Positions 53,669-63,039 of a DNA stretch of 64,000 nt are shown one piece after another. Under the pieces are notes generated by a model that was not told the DNA's origin, did no database searches, and saw only the letters and a list, made by a program, of their open reading frames with translations. The position numbers were made by a program, and so were the translations under genes. Position 1 is the first letter of the stretch, and the number at the start of each line of letters is the position of its first letter. The stretch is from Dyadobacter sp. CY345 (GTDB lineage Bacteria; Bacteroidota; Bacteroidia; Cytophagales; Spirosomataceae). Where the stretch lies: assembly GCF_021502725.1 (NCBI RefSeq), contig NZ_JAKFFS010000001.1, positions 248,001 to 312,000 of the forward strand, in the 5' to 3' direction.

Positions 53669-54166
53669 TTAGTTTTGATTATTATATTCCTCTTCGGTCA
53701 CAGGTTGCAACCATTTTACGATTCCTTTTTCTGTGTTGGGGAGAATATAAAGCTGCTGCATGCCGGTCTTCGGACTGGCACCATGCCAATGGACGACATT
53801 GGGTGGGCAAGTGACAACGTCACCTTTTTTGAGGTCTCTCCTTGGTTCACCCTTAATCTGGTGATAGCCGATGCCGTCTGTGATCACTAAAATTTGCCCG
53901 GCCGGGTGCGAATGCCAGTTGCTCCTTGCTTTTGGTTCAAAGTATACATTGCCAATCACCGTGGAAAGCGTTGTATCACTGGGTACCATATCATAATTCC
54001 AGGCTTTGCCAGTGAAATGGTCAGCAGGACCAAGTTTGCCTTTGGGGAAAATGCCGAGACTTACATCAGGATTCGTTTCGCTTTTTTGAGCGATTCCGGG
54101 AGCTGCGATTGACACCAGTACAGCGATCAAAAGTGCATGTGTCAGGTAATTGTTAAAACTTTTCAT
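53669..54166 (-). CDS. Exported cupin-domain protein
   Basis: The protein (165 residues from ATG 54166) has a signal peptide (LIAVLVSIAAPGIAQ) and one cupin barrel. The first metal motif is ARSNWHSHPAGQILVITDG, the second GDVVTCPPNVVHWHGASP. The layout matches the small cupins related to Mn-dependent hydroxynitrile lyases and carboxymuconolactone-decarboxylase partners. It is first in the operon and lies 35 bp downstream of the AraC terminator. The protein at 55337-55720 is a cytoplasmic relative with the same motif pair ([13 protein letters not shown]). Confidence 0.87.
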   Translation of the reverse strand: MKSFNNYLTHALLIAVLVSIAAPGIAQKSETNPDVSLGIFPKGKLGPADHFTGKAWNYDMVPSDTTLSTVIGNVYFEPKARSNWHSHPAGQILVITDGIGYHQIKGEPRRDLKKGDVVTCPPNVVHWHGASPKTGMQQLYILPNTEKGIVKWLQPVTEEEYNNQN

Positions 54167-54200
54167 TAGCATAAATATTTTAATAAAATCCTATGACAAA

Positions 54201-54230
54201 ATTACCCGTCCGAAAGGCCGGACGGGTAAT
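54201..54230 (-). terminator. Terminator after the AraC-type gene 54257-55135
   Basis: A perfect 12-bp stem (attacccgtccg / cggacgggtaat) with a 6-nt loop is followed on the minus strand by TTTTG. The same bases TAATTTTG (54197-54204) match the -7 promoter consensus and may start the cupin operon just behind the terminator, although no -33 TTG at the proper distance is seen. Confidence 0.75.
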
Positions 54231-54256
54231 GACAATCAAACCAATAGTTAAGAATT

Positions 54257-55135
54257 TCAAACTTCCTGGATACGCAATGCTTTGGGATTCGTCCCGGTTA
54301 TCCTCTTAAAAAAATTATTGAAGTAAGTGGGATATTCAAATCCTAACGCATAAGCAATTTCGGAAATGTTCCAATCCGTATGTTGCAGCAGTGCCTTGGC
54401 TTCTGTGATAATGCGCTCTGTGATATGAGTTGTTGTCGGTTTTCCTGTAATTTGTTTTACAGCCCGGTTGAGATAATTAATATGCAGGTTCAAGTTTAGG
54501 GCATAGTCCTGGGCAGTTTTGAGCTGCAAGGGACGGTCGGCGCTTTCGATTGGGAACTGCCTTTCCAAAAGTTCTAAAAATACAGACGTGATACGCGCGG
54601 CAGCATTTTTTTGCTCATTGTAATTTTGGGAAGGTTGCAGCTTTAATGCTTCGTGTATGATCAGGTTAATGTAGTTGCGCATCAGGTCGTCCTTAAAGTT
54701 GTAATCCTGTTTTTGCTCTTCTATCATCCTCTGAAACAGCGTATTTAGAAAATTTCGCTGCTGCTCAGATATTTGCAGAATAGGCGTTCCGCCAATTTTA
54801 AATAATGGAGATTGTTGCAAGCTTTCACTGCGCTCAGCGATGTTTAAGAATTCTTCGGAAAACAGGCAGGTGTATCCGACGTAGCTGGTGGACAGCGTTT
54901 CCCAGGAATAAGGAATATGCGGATTTCCAAAAAACAAAACAGTACCTTCGGTTTCAAAACTTCTGTCTGAATAATGGATTTTACTATTTCCTGTCGTCAG
55001 GCAGATCTTATAAAAATCCTTCCGGCTATAAATGCGGGTCGCGTTGCCATCCTGTTCAATTTGGAACACATTGAATCCCTTCAACTTCAAATCGTTGTTG
55101 AAATCAGAAACCGGGCGTTGTTTTATATTTTCCAT
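54257..55135 (-). CDS. AraC-family transcriptional regulator
   Basis: The 292-residue protein has an N-terminal cupin-like sensing half (GTVLFFGNPHIPYSWETL, about residues 63-80) and a C-terminal AraC DNA-binding domain. The latter shows NYLNRAVKQITGKPTTTHITERIITEAKALLQHTDWNISEIAYALGFEYPTYFNNFFKRITGTNP, the full two-helix signature. It is encoded between two cupin genes, one divergent (55337) and one downstream (54166). The natural inference is that it controls both. The inducer is unknown, perhaps an aldehyde or alcohol. Confidence 0.92.
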   Translation of the reverse strand: MENIKQRPVSDFNNDLKLKGFNVFQIEQDGNATRIYSRKDFYKICLTTGNSKIHYSDRSFETEGTVLFFGNPHIPYSWETLSTSYVGYTCLFSEEFLNIAERSESLQQSPLFKIGGTPILQISEQQRNFLNTLFQRMIEEQKQDYNFKDDLMRNYINLIIHEALKLQPSQNYNEQKNAAARITSVFLELLERQFPIESADRPLQLKTAQDYALNLNLHINYLNRAVKQITGKPTTTHITERIITEAKALLQHTDWNISEIAYALGFEYPTYFNNFFKRITGTNPKALRIQEV

Positions 55136-55336
55136 TGTACAAATTAAGAATTCTACAACATTTCGAAATAATATAGTCTAAGATAACTATTTGAAACAAA
55201 GTACGCTAAACTCATTCTTTTAGTAGTTAGTTAGTTTGAAATTCTTAACAGATGGTTTGAAAATCTTTACTTTTAGGCTTTTTTCAGTCTGATCTTTGTT
55301 GTGTTTATTCTAACTTTAAAACCAATCATTAAAATT

Positions 55337-55720
55337 ATGCATATTACAAAAATAGGAAGCCAACCATCAGCCAAAGGGCCGGAAGACTGGTTTACAGGAG
55401 AAGTGAGAATTGATCCTCTTTTCAATGCAAACGAGGCCAGACGCGGTGCCGCATCCCTCGTCACATTCGAACCTGGGGCAAGGACAGCGTGGCATACACA
55501 CCCACTTGGTCAAACACTGATCGTGACGGCAGGTTCCGGCTGGGTTCAGCGATGGGGCGGCGAAATTGAAAATATTTTTCCAGGTGACGTGATATGGTTT
55601 GAACCTAACGAGAAACACTGGCACGGCGCAACTTCAACAAACGGCATGTCGCACATCGTGATTCATGAAAACCTGGACGGAAAAGTTGTGGATTGGATGG
55701 AAAAGGTTACCGACTTGTAG
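55337..55720 (+). CDS. Cupin-domain protein, (R)-mandelonitrile-lyase-like
   Basis: The protein (127 residues from ATG 55337) has no signal peptide. It starts [21 protein letters not shown], and its cupin motifs are [19 protein letters not shown] and [19 protein letters not shown], giving the three His (and a Gln) that bind Mn in the Granulicella hydroxynitrile-lyase family. That activity is the nearest known, but most members have no proven reaction. The upstream in-frame start at 55301 would add a hydrophobic peptide not seen in relatives. It is divergent from the AraC gene across a 201-bp promoter region. Confidence 0.88.
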   Translation: MHITKIGSQPSAKGPEDWFTGEVRIDPLFNANEARRGAASLVTFEPGARTAWHTHPLGQTLIVTAGSGWVQRWGGEIENIFPGDVIWFEPNEKHWHGATSTNGMSHIVIHENLDGKVVDWMEKVTDL

Positions 55721-56023
55721 TGAAGCATGGCTAATATGGTATTTTTGAAACCGGGCTTTGGAAATATTCGAATAGATTTTAAAAGCAGTTAGTTTAAGTC
55801 ATCATATATTAATCCATTCTTTTCCCAATATCACCAACGGCTCGTCGAAAGTAACTGTTTAAGCATCAATCCGGTGTGGTCCGCCCTGAAATTTAAGCAT
55901 CTAAAAAAAAGAAAGACTTATAACAACAGCTATGCACAGTTGAAATCACGGACCACGGAACTTTGGCACATGGCGACGCTGGAAGCATAATCCTTAAATT
56001 CGTCAGCCTGTGCTCAGTCCTTT
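55721..56023. other. 303-bp gap with a degenerate open frame
   Basis: Between the converging cupin and MFS genes lies a 198-bp plus-strand frame without a start codon (55793-55990), whose C-terminal part is basic (KHLKKRKTYNNSYAQLKSR). It may be a gene remnant or chance. Short arms gtggtccg (55876-55883) and cggaccac (55949-55956) form an 8-bp inverted repeat 65 bp apart. Nothing else was found. Confidence 0.3.
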
Positions 56024-57370
56024 TCAAAAATTGGGTAACAGGCTATTCATTTTATCTGCGGGCTCCACTTCTTCAAAATTTGTAATTTGGGTTGTCAGTT
56101 TTTGAATATTAATAACATACATAATCAGCCATGCAAAGGCAAGAAGGACCACAAAAAGAAAAAACGTCAAATCCCAACTAAAATTTTCCTTCATAGGTCC
56201 GATCAGTGTCGCGCCTGCCATCGAGCCCAGCGAGCCGAGTGTCATGTAAAAAGTAAACTGACTGGCGGATACTTTTTTCGAGCAGCATTGCATGGCGATG
56301 GCGTAGACACCAATCTTTGCAAATGCATTCAGCCATCTGTAAGTAATTATAAATCCGTATAGAAACGTGCTGTTTTCCCACAATGTTTTCGATAAAATCA
56401 GGGTGCTGGTTATTACCATAATCAAGAAAAAATAAATTCCGATCATGCGCTTTTTCCCAAACCTTTCAATTAAATAACCGCCTATTAACAGTCCTGCAAT
56501 GCCACCGATCAAATCTGCTGTGGCAAATGCCTGTGAATATAATGTGTTTGTCCAACCAGTAATTTTTACAGCAAAAAGTGGAAGCAGTGTTTCAAAATAA
56601 TTGTAAGAACCCATGGAAACAAACATTAATGCGGCAACCAGCATGGAATCCCTTAACCGAAAAAGACTATATAGAGATTTTAAAATGATTGACCAGTTCG
56701 TCACCTGCAACGTCTGATTTTGAATCGAAGCATTTCCCGCAGTCCACGGCAGGATTTTCTCTTCCGGCTGTTCCCTTAACAAAATCGGTACAAACGTCAT
56801 TAACCCAATCATGGCAGAAATGGCGAGAATGGCTGCCGTAAAACCATGCACATTCAATATCCAGCTTCCAATAGCGAGGGCCAGCGAACTTCCAATCATT
56901 CTGGCTCCACCCATGAATCCGTTTGCGCGAGCCTGCTGATGATCTTCCAGCACATCCACAGCCATACCGTCGGTGGCCGCATCCTGCAAAGCGCCGCAAA
57001 AAGAAGCTACAAATGCTGCTATATTTAATATGTCCAGGTTTTGAAGCGGCTCTGGCACAAAGGCTAATGCAACAAAGCTCGCAGTTAGGCCCAGCTGCGC
57101 ACCTATGACCCACGGTCGCTTTCTGCCCATGGGTAAATAAGCGTAACGATCCATCAATGGCGCTGCCACAAACTTGAATGTCCACGGAAGCGAACACGCT
57201 ACAGCAAAAGCACCAATCTCTGTCGGCGTTTTTCCTTGCATGGCCAGCCAGGCCGGAATGCCTACGAAAAGCATACCCATATGCAGGCCTTCTGCAAAAT
57301 ACAAAGCAATAAAATTGGCATATCGCAAATTTGTATTTTCAGACAGCGCTGGAATTTTGGTGCTATTCAT
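56024..57370 (-). CDS. MFS permease, AmpG/PAT-like
   Basis: The 448-residue inner-membrane protein has twelve hydrophobic helices. The early segments ALYFAEGLHMGMLFVGIPAWL, LPWTFKFVAAPLMDRYAY and MGRKRPWVIGAQ, and the ALQDAATDGMAVDVL in helix 4-5, match the PAT/AmpG branch, whose best known member imports muropeptides. It follows the SusD gene by 27 bp, so it is the cytoplasmic-membrane step for whatever the second SusCD pair brings in. A muropeptide or glycopeptide cargo is a reasonable but unproven inference. Confidence 0.88.
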   Translation of the reverse strand: MNSTKIPALSENTNLRYANFIALYFAEGLHMGMLFVGIPAWLAMQGKTPTEIGAFAVACSLPWTFKFVAAPLMDRYAYLPMGRKRPWVIGAQLGLTASFVALAFVPEPLQNLDILNIAAFVASFCGALQDAATDGMAVDVLEDHQQARANGFMGGARMIGSSLALAIGSWILNVHGFTAAILAISAMIGLMTFVPILLREQPEEKILPWTAGNASIQNQTLQVTNWSIILKSLYSLFRLRDSMLVAALMFVSMGSYNYFETLLPLFAVKITGWTNTLYSQAFATADLIGGIAGLLIGGYLIERFGKKRMIGIYFFLIMVITSTLILSKTLWENSTFLYGFIITYRWLNAFAKIGVYAIAMQCCSKKVSASQFTFYMTLGSLGSMAGATLIGPMKENFSWDLTFFLFVVLLAFAWLIMYVINIQKLTTQITNFEEVEPADKMNSLLPNF

Positions 57371-57397
57371 AGGGCGTGAATCGAATTGCCAATCATT

Positions 57398-58825
57398 TTA
57401 AAAAATAGGAACATTGGTAAATTGGTCGGGTAGGGGAGCAGGGACATTCGGGTTCGTGGCAATTTCACTTTGCGGGTAAATAAATCTTTGCGGTTTGCGG
57501 TTACCTACATATAGCGGAATAGGTAATTGCACAACAGGAATTGCTTTTGCGAGGCGACGGTAATCGTTAAATGCTTCATATTGCATTAAAAAAATGATGT
57601 AGCGCTGGGCGATGATTTCATAGAGCATTGCCTCTTGAATTGTCGCTTTTCTGGTCGGGTTAGCAATTCCTGTTGCTGCAAAATCACTTAATGAATAAGG
57701 CTCGTATTTTCGTCCGGCAGTTGGCAATGTTGCGCCGTGAAAATAACCACTTGCAAGCGCAACCCGGACTGCATTCAATGAAATAAGTGCCTCGTTTGTA
57801 ACATTCTTCCTAGCTTGTGCTTCTGCAATGATAAGCTCATTTTCATAGTAAGTCAAAATCGGATGGAATGCATTAGCCATAAATGCGCCGTCGGTTGTAT
57901 TCGCGTCCAGACTTCCCGTAGCGACGATTCCCGTTTTGAAATAATGATTATATAGTGCAGTTTCATCCGTTTTGCTGTTGGGCGACGCAATACGTGATTG
58001 CATGAGTTTGGGCAAATAAGCGCCGTCAAAACCAGTGTCACCAGCCCGGTTCACCCGGAAAAAATCATAGTTCTGATTTTGGTCAACGCCCAGGCTAGTG
58101 CCATGAGGGATCAGCATATCTGCCGTTTGCGTTTTGATGCCTTTCGCTGCGCTGGCAATGGCATTGTCATATTCCGCAGTGTGCAAATACAATCTGGCTT
58201 TCAATGTATTGGCGGCTGCTTTCCATTTGTTGACATCGCCTTTATATAGAAAATCCTGCTGCGTAAACGCGAGCCCGGCCGGGGCAGAGAGGTTCAGGAT
58301 CCCATTGTCCAATGTTACTTGAAGCGCTTTGTAAACGTCGGCTTGTTTGTCAAAAACCGGCGTAGGGAAATTTGTTTCATCAAATGCCTGGCTGTACGGG
58401 ACGTCTCCATATAAAGAAGTCGCTTTTGCGATCACCAAGGCTTCCAAAACCTGACCGACGCCTTTGGTCCATTTATCCCCAACCGCATCTGCTTTCACCT
58501 GGATCAGTCTGGCCTGACTGGCGACCGGATACAGCACATTCCAGCTGAAACTCTGGGAAGAGACAATATATTGACCAAAACCCTGATGTGCCCTGGACAG
58601 CCCAGCCAGCTCGCCAGCCCACATGGAAGCAATGCGCACATCCGTATCTTCGTGCAGCATCGACACGCCCAGCATCGTACCGGCCAGCAGCGTGGGGATG
58701 TTGACATCTGTCACTGCATTAGGATTACTCTGAATGTCCGGCTGGTCAAAACTTTGCTCGCAGCTTATCAAAAACTGCATCGTCAATAGTGCAATCCCAA
58801 TCTTTTTTGAAAATATATTTTTCAT
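57398..58825 (-). CDS. SusD/RagB-family lipoprotein, second locus
   Basis: The protein (475 residues from ATG 58825) is a SusD-like_2 lipoprotein. The signal peptide has lipobox FLISC (IALLTMQFLISCEQ). Family segments are KWTKGVGQVLEALVIAKATSLYGDVPYSQAFDE, KWKAAANTLKARLYLHTAEYDNAIA and MLYEIIAQRYIIFLMQYEAFNDYRRL. It is clearly a paralogue of the 22726-24183 protein. It binds substrate at the surface for the SusC transporter encoded 54 bp upstream, and is followed 27 bp later by the MFS gene. Confidence 0.94.
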   Translation of the reverse strand: MKNIFSKKIGIALLTMQFLISCEQSFDQPDIQSNPNAVTDVNIPTLLAGTMLGVSMLHEDTDVRIASMWAGELAGLSRAHQGFGQYIVSSQSFSWNVLYPVASQARLIQVKADAVGDKWTKGVGQVLEALVIAKATSLYGDVPYSQAFDETNFPTPVFDKQADVYKALQVTLDNGILNLSAPAGLAFTQQDFLYKGDVNKWKAAANTLKARLYLHTAEYDNAIASAAKGIKTQTADMLIPHGTSLGVDQNQNYDFFRVNRAGDTGFDGAYLPKLMQSRIASPNSKTDETALYNHYFKTGIVATGSLDANTTDGAFMANAFHPILTYYENELIIAEAQARKNVTNEALISLNAVRVALASGYFHGATLPTAGRKYEPYSLSDFAATGIANPTRKATIQEAMLYEIIAQRYIIFLMQYEAFNDYRRLAKAIPVVQLPIPLYVGNRKPQRFIYPQSEIATNPNVPAPLPDQFTNVPIF

Positions 58826-58879
58826 TTTGATTTCTAAATTTTTGATTCTCAATCTGTCTTTTGAATGTTGAGAAACTTT

Positions 58880-61800
58880 TTAATATATGACCCGCACGCT
58901 GAAAAGTATCGACTTTGTGTTTGGATTCGTAAACCAATCCTGCCCGCGCGACAAGCCCGCTCCGGAAATATTCACTTCCGGATCGGTGCCAGTATATTTC
59001 GTCCAGAGTACCAGATTGCGGCCGGTAATGCTAAAATCAACGTTCGATAGATGTGTCAATCGGCGGAATGCTGGACTTTTCAAACTATACGAAAGCGTTA
59101 TTTCCCGCAGACGCGACACGCTGCCATCTTCTACAAACTGCTTGTAAGAAGCAGAGGTAGAAGCCGTTCCGCGACCTTGCCACCAAGCTTGATTTATCGC
59201 AACGGGGCCGCCTCCAAAATCTTTAATTTGGCCCTGAAAGGCAGTTCCTTCTGCAATGGTGTTTCCATTCACGTCTTTGAGACCGCCAGCAGGAGCGACC
59301 ACCGTGTGTCCCTGGTCGGCGTGTGTGCCAAAGTTGTAAAGCGATCCGCGCGTCCCGTTAAAGAAATCGTTTCCTGCAACGCGGTCGAACAATACGAAAA
59401 GGGATAAATTTTTGTATGCAAATGTGCTTCCCAAGCCGCCGCGCCATTTTGGATTAGGGTCGCCAATGATCTCGTTCTGAGTGCCAGCCTGCGGGAAACC
59501 ATTTGCATCAAGTGCATAGGATCCGGATTCATTTTTCAGAAAATCAGTGGAGTAAAATATGCCGAATGGCTGACCAGGAATCAGCGAAGAATTCTGCATA
59601 TAACTGTCCGGCAATGTGTAAACAGAAGCGCCAGCGAGCGAAACCACATTGCTGCGGTTTAATGAAAAATTAGCTGACAAATTCCAGTTAAAATCACCTT
59701 TTGAAATGACATTGGCACTTGCGTCCAGTTCAAGTCCTTTGTTGGAAAGCTCGGCTGCATTCACATTTCGAATGGTGTAGCCGGTACCGCTGGGAACATT
59801 TAATGCGAGGATCACATCCTTCGTACGGTTGCTATAACCTGTGGCTGAAAATGTGATTTTATTGTTTAAAAAGCGCAAATCTACACCAATTTCAGACTCC
59901 GATTTCCGTTCCGGGCTGAGGAAATTGTTTCCTGCGCTGGTGCTTCGAACATAGCCCCCGCCATACAAAGCGCTGGCTGAGTTTAGTCCGCGCGTGAATG
60001 TATCTCCGTAAGATGCTGGCCCAAAGGTTGTGAAGTTTTGATAAGGCTGCGGCTGGATTCCAACTTGTCCCCATGTTAAGCGCAGTTTACCAAAGCTTAA
60101 AACATCACTATTCTCCAATGGACCTAACCTGGAAAACTGCCACGCTAATGCGGCTGAGGGAAAAAAGAAGCTGTTTTTTGTTCTGGAACCAAATGTAGAA
60201 GCGCTTTCATTCCGGCCAGTTAATGTCAGGAAAAACATATTATATGCCTGCAATTCGGCTTGTGCGTAGTAGGCATAAGTGCGGATCAAGGAATTATAGT
60301 TGTTGGCTGTCAGGTTGGAATTTTGTGCATTAGTCAGGATATCCGGCGCCGTAGGAACGATGAGGTTGCTGATAGCACCAGCAAGTGTGGCGCGTCTGCG
60401 GCTGTTATAATTGACTCCAAGCAAAAAGGAACCACTAAACCGGTTATTGAATGTGGTGTTCGCAACAGCAAAAACATCGGTATTAAACTGCTTTTCAGAG
60501 ATCCAGTTTTTAGATAAAAAACCATTTGGATAAAGTGCTGAATTTCTGCTGAAACGCTCCAAACGGTTATCCGTAAAATTGTCGACGCCCGTTCTCCCCG
60601 TAATATTCAGCCAGGAAACAGGGGTAATGTCCAATTGCAAAGTCCCGATCAGCCGGTCTACATCGCTGGTGTTTTTATTATTGCTAATGTTCCAAAGTGG
60701 GTTTGAATAAATCGTGCTCAGATCTTTGCCCAGTGGATTTCGGTAAGAAACATGCGCGTCATTGAAAACCTGTCCTGCCGGATTAGTGAATGTTCCTGTG
60801 GATTTGCTGTTGTCAAAATCAGGCGGCGTACGAAGTCCGCCCAGCATAATACCATCTACATTATCACCTTCCTGAACCCTGGAAGACTGTACTTTGGTAT
60901 AACCCACATTGGCAGAAGCCCGCAGCCACGTTGTAAACTGACTCCCCACATTCACCCGCGCAGTATTGCGTTTGTAGTTGCTGAAAGCCTTAATAACCCC
61001 GTCCTGATTCAGATTGGAATAACTCACCAGAAATGTTGATTTGTTATCACCGCCACTAATATTTAAACTGTTATCAGTGAAATGTCCGGTTTGAAATACA
61101 TCCTTGGTATGATCAAAAGTACTCTGATCATTCTTGCCGCCATGCGGGTTGGATGCCGTTCCGGGTGCAATAGCGTAGCGATTGCTGCCGTCAGGAAACA
61201 TTACAACGCCCTGATAACCTGCCGCAGCGGGATCGGTAATGTAAGTGTCCTGTCCACCGGAGCGATCCGAAATAAGGTCGCCAAAACTGTTCCTGTTTCC
61301 CTGCTGATAAAGTCCGCCTAGACCCTGTCCGTAAGTACGCTGCAATGCAGGCATTTTATTTACACGATCAAAGGACACCGTGGATTTGAAGGTAATATTA
61401 ACTTTCCCATTCGTGTTCTGACCTTTTTTAGTTGTGATCACGATCACACCGTTCGCAGCACGTGTTCCCCACAAGGCGGCAGCCGAAGCCCCTTTCAAAA
61501 CTTCCATCCGCTCAATGTCCTCGGGGTTAATGTCGTTGATCCGCGATTGCTGGATGATCCCATTGTTAGCGGCCGTTCCTGCATTGTCGCTCGAATTGCT
61601 AACAGGCACGCCATCAATGATAAAAAGCGGTTGCGCATTGCCATTAATTGTGTTCTGTCCCCGGATTTGAATGTAAGCACCAGCACCAGGATCTCCACCG
61701 TTGCGGGTAATCAACAAGCCGGAAGTTTTACCGCTTAGTCCTGTCAGTAAGCTCGTTTCTCCACTTCTTACGATCGCTTTTCCTTCCAAGGTCGATACAG

Positions 61801-62170
61801 AAGAAGCAAATTTGTCGCGTTCTCCTTTGATACCCAAAGCAGTGATGATCACTTCATTCAATTCCTCAGAATTTGTACTTAATGAAATGTTAATGATACT
61901 GCGGCCAGAGATCGGCTCTTCCACAGTTTGCATACCGATTGCAGAAAAGACAAGCGTGGTTGCGTTAGAGGGGACACTAATTTTAAATGACCCATCTGCA
62001 TCGGAAATGGTTCCTATAGTAGTTCCTTTTACTTGAATGGTAACTCCGGGTAGTGTTTCATTCGATTCGCCTGTCTTAACTGTGCCACTTAACAGGCTGT
62101 TTTTCTGCGCTTGAAGCGGAAGGTTGAAACAAAGTAATAGCTGGAAAAAAATGAGTAATTTTCTATTCAT
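58880..62170 (-). CDS. SusC/RagA-family TonB-dependent transporter, second locus
   Basis: The protein (1096 residues from ATG 62170) has a signal peptide (LLIFFQLLLCFNLPLQAQ), a carboxypeptidase-D-like domain (SGTVKTGESNETLPGVTIQV), the plug (GAYIQIRGQNTINGNAQ and GASAAALWGTRAANGVI), and the beta-barrel, ending SILFSVRVIY. Unlike the SusC at 19054-22674 it lacks an STN domain, and no FecR or sigma gene is adjacent, so it is not controlled by classical surface signalling. An earlier in-frame start at 62269 would place the signal peptide 33 residues inside, so 62170 is chosen. Confidence 0.95.
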   Translation of the reverse strand: MNRKLLIFFQLLLCFNLPLQAQKNSLLSGTVKTGESNETLPGVTIQVKGTTIGTISDADGSFKISVPSNATTLVFSAIGMQTVEEPISGRSIINISLSTNSEELNEVIITALGIKGERDKFASSVSTLEGKAIVRSGETSLLTGLSGKTSGLLITRNGGDPGAGAYIQIRGQNTINGNAQPLFIIDGVPVSNSSDNAGTAANNGIIQQSRINDINPEDIERMEVLKGASAAALWGTRAANGVIVITTKKGQNTNGKVNITFKSTVSFDRVNKMPALQRTYGQGLGGLYQQGNRNSFGDLISDRSGGQDTYITDPAAAGYQGVVMFPDGSNRYAIAPGTASNPHGGKNDQSTFDHTKDVFQTGHFTDNSLNISGGDNKSTFLVSYSNLNQDGVIKAFSNYKRNTARVNVGSQFTTWLRASANVGYTKVQSSRVQEGDNVDGIMLGGLRTPPDFDNSKSTGTFTNPAGQVFNDAHVSYRNPLGKDLSTIYSNPLWNISNNKNTSDVDRLIGTLQLDITPVSWLNITGRTGVDNFTDNRLERFSRNSALYPNGFLSKNWISEKQFNTDVFAVANTTFNNRFSGSFLLGVNYNSRRRATLAGAISNLIVPTAPDILTNAQNSNLTANNYNSLIRTYAYYAQAELQAYNMFFLTLTGRNESASTFGSRTKNSFFFPSAALAWQFSRLGPLENSDVLSFGKLRLTWGQVGIQPQPYQNFTTFGPASYGDTFTRGLNSASALYGGGYVRSTSAGNNFLSPERKSESEIGVDLRFLNNKITFSATGYSNRTKDVILALNVPSGTGYTIRNVNAAELSNKGLELDASANVISKGDFNWNLSANFSLNRSNVVSLAGASVYTLPDSYMQNSSLIPGQPFGIFYSTDFLKNESGSYALDANGFPQAGTQNEIIGDPNPKWRGGLGSTFAYKNLSLFVLFDRVAGNDFFNGTRGSLYNFGTHADQGHTVVAPAGGLKDVNGNTIAEGTAFQGQIKDFGGGPVAINQAWWQGRGTASTSASYKQFVEDGSVSRLREITLSYSLKSPAFRRLTHLSNVDFSITGRNLVLWTKYTGTDPEVNISGAGLSRGQDWFTNPNTKSILFSVRVIY

Positions 62171-62529
62171 AAAATTGAGTGAACCAGTAACAGATAAGTA
62201 AGAAGTGCAGTTGAAATAGTGGTATGGGAAGAACCAGGTTGTGTTTTTACACAATTGACAAAATTCCATAACATGTTTAAATGTTAAAAAACTATGCCTG
62301 AAAAGCAGGAAAAGAAATAAATAAAAAATATTTAATGTGGTGGGAATGGCTGATTCAGATCACGCCGGATTTAAATCACAAAAGGACAGAAAAGTAAATT
62401 ATGATTGGATAACTTGCCAAGTTTTATTTGCTATTCAATTATTTCATTACGTGCGCCCAGCAGTGAACGTTGGAACAACTGCGGAATTAAAATATACTTC
62501 GAAGCCTGGTTAAAATAATTCAATTGTTC
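62171..62529. other. 359-bp region upstream of the second SusC gene
   Basis: No gene is seen. A 6-bp hairpin with a 4-nt loop (ttgtgt / acacaa, 62239-62254) lies 69 bp before the SusC start on the minus strand and may be a leader hairpin. The rest is A/T-rich without recognisable repeats. The SusC promoter and the end of the RES-gene transcript should lie here. Confidence 0.4.
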
Positions 62530-63039
62530 TTATGCATTTCTGACGTTCCATAGTCGGAGATCTATATTAAAAGCGTTGGTGCTCAAAATTTCGATTTCTG
62601 AATAGTCTTTATGAAGGGGATGAAGCAGAAAATTATATGACTCGGCAACTACGGCTGATGGTACCATGAGTGCCATTACATCCGGATCTCTAAGCCATTT
62701 TTCCAGTAGCTGATGATTTTCATAATAAGTAGCTGGGTCCCGCCACTTAGGTGATAATTTTTCAACCGATTTTGGTACGGATGGAAAAGTCAATGTGATT
62801 AAAAATAGCCTGGGAAGGTCTTGGTATGGCAGGGCAGGTAAGTGTACCAGTTGTTCCAGCAATGCTAATTCAGGACTTGCAGAGGTATAAAGAATGCCAA
62901 TGCCGGCAGGGTTCCACCGGCCACCATATCGGCGTGCTCCTTCGGTCGATAAGGGTGTATCCAGGAAGCGCTCTTTTACCAAACGATAGGCTATCGTTTT
63001 TTTAGCAGCCGTCGGATGTGAAACAACATGCTCAGGCAT
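62530..63039 (-). CDS. RES-domain toxin
   Basis: The protein (169 residues from ATG 63039) belongs to the RES family, toxins that destroy NAD+ in cells. The conserved Arg, Glu and Ser are visible in GARRYGGRWNPAGIGILYTS, SPELALLEQLVHL and VVAESYNFLLHP. The N-terminal TIAYRLVKERF is the usual fold start. The ATG lies inside the antitoxin's last codons (8-bp overlap); a TTG at 63054 is also in frame. It is the second gene of a two-gene toxin-antitoxin operon, with the antitoxin first, which is standard for this type. Confidence 0.9.
   Translation of the reverse strand: MPEHVVSHPTAAKKTIAYRLVKERFLDTPLSTEGARRYGGRWNPAGIGILYTSASPELALLEQLVHLPALPYQDLPRLFLITLTFPSVPKSVEKLSPKWRDPATYYENHQLLEKWLRDPDVMALMVPSAVVAESYNFLLHPLHKDYSEIEILSTNAFNIDLRLWNVRNA

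Noticed and set aside
55793-55990. Open frame with a basic, transposase-like look
   Set aside because: No start codon, no recognisable transposase motif and no terminal repeats or target duplication were seen; kept only as part of the gap description.
56667-57197. Second same-strand frame of 176 codons in the MFS gene
   Set aside because: It is a shifted shadow of the permease gene; its translation is rich in Cys, His and Arg with no membrane pattern.
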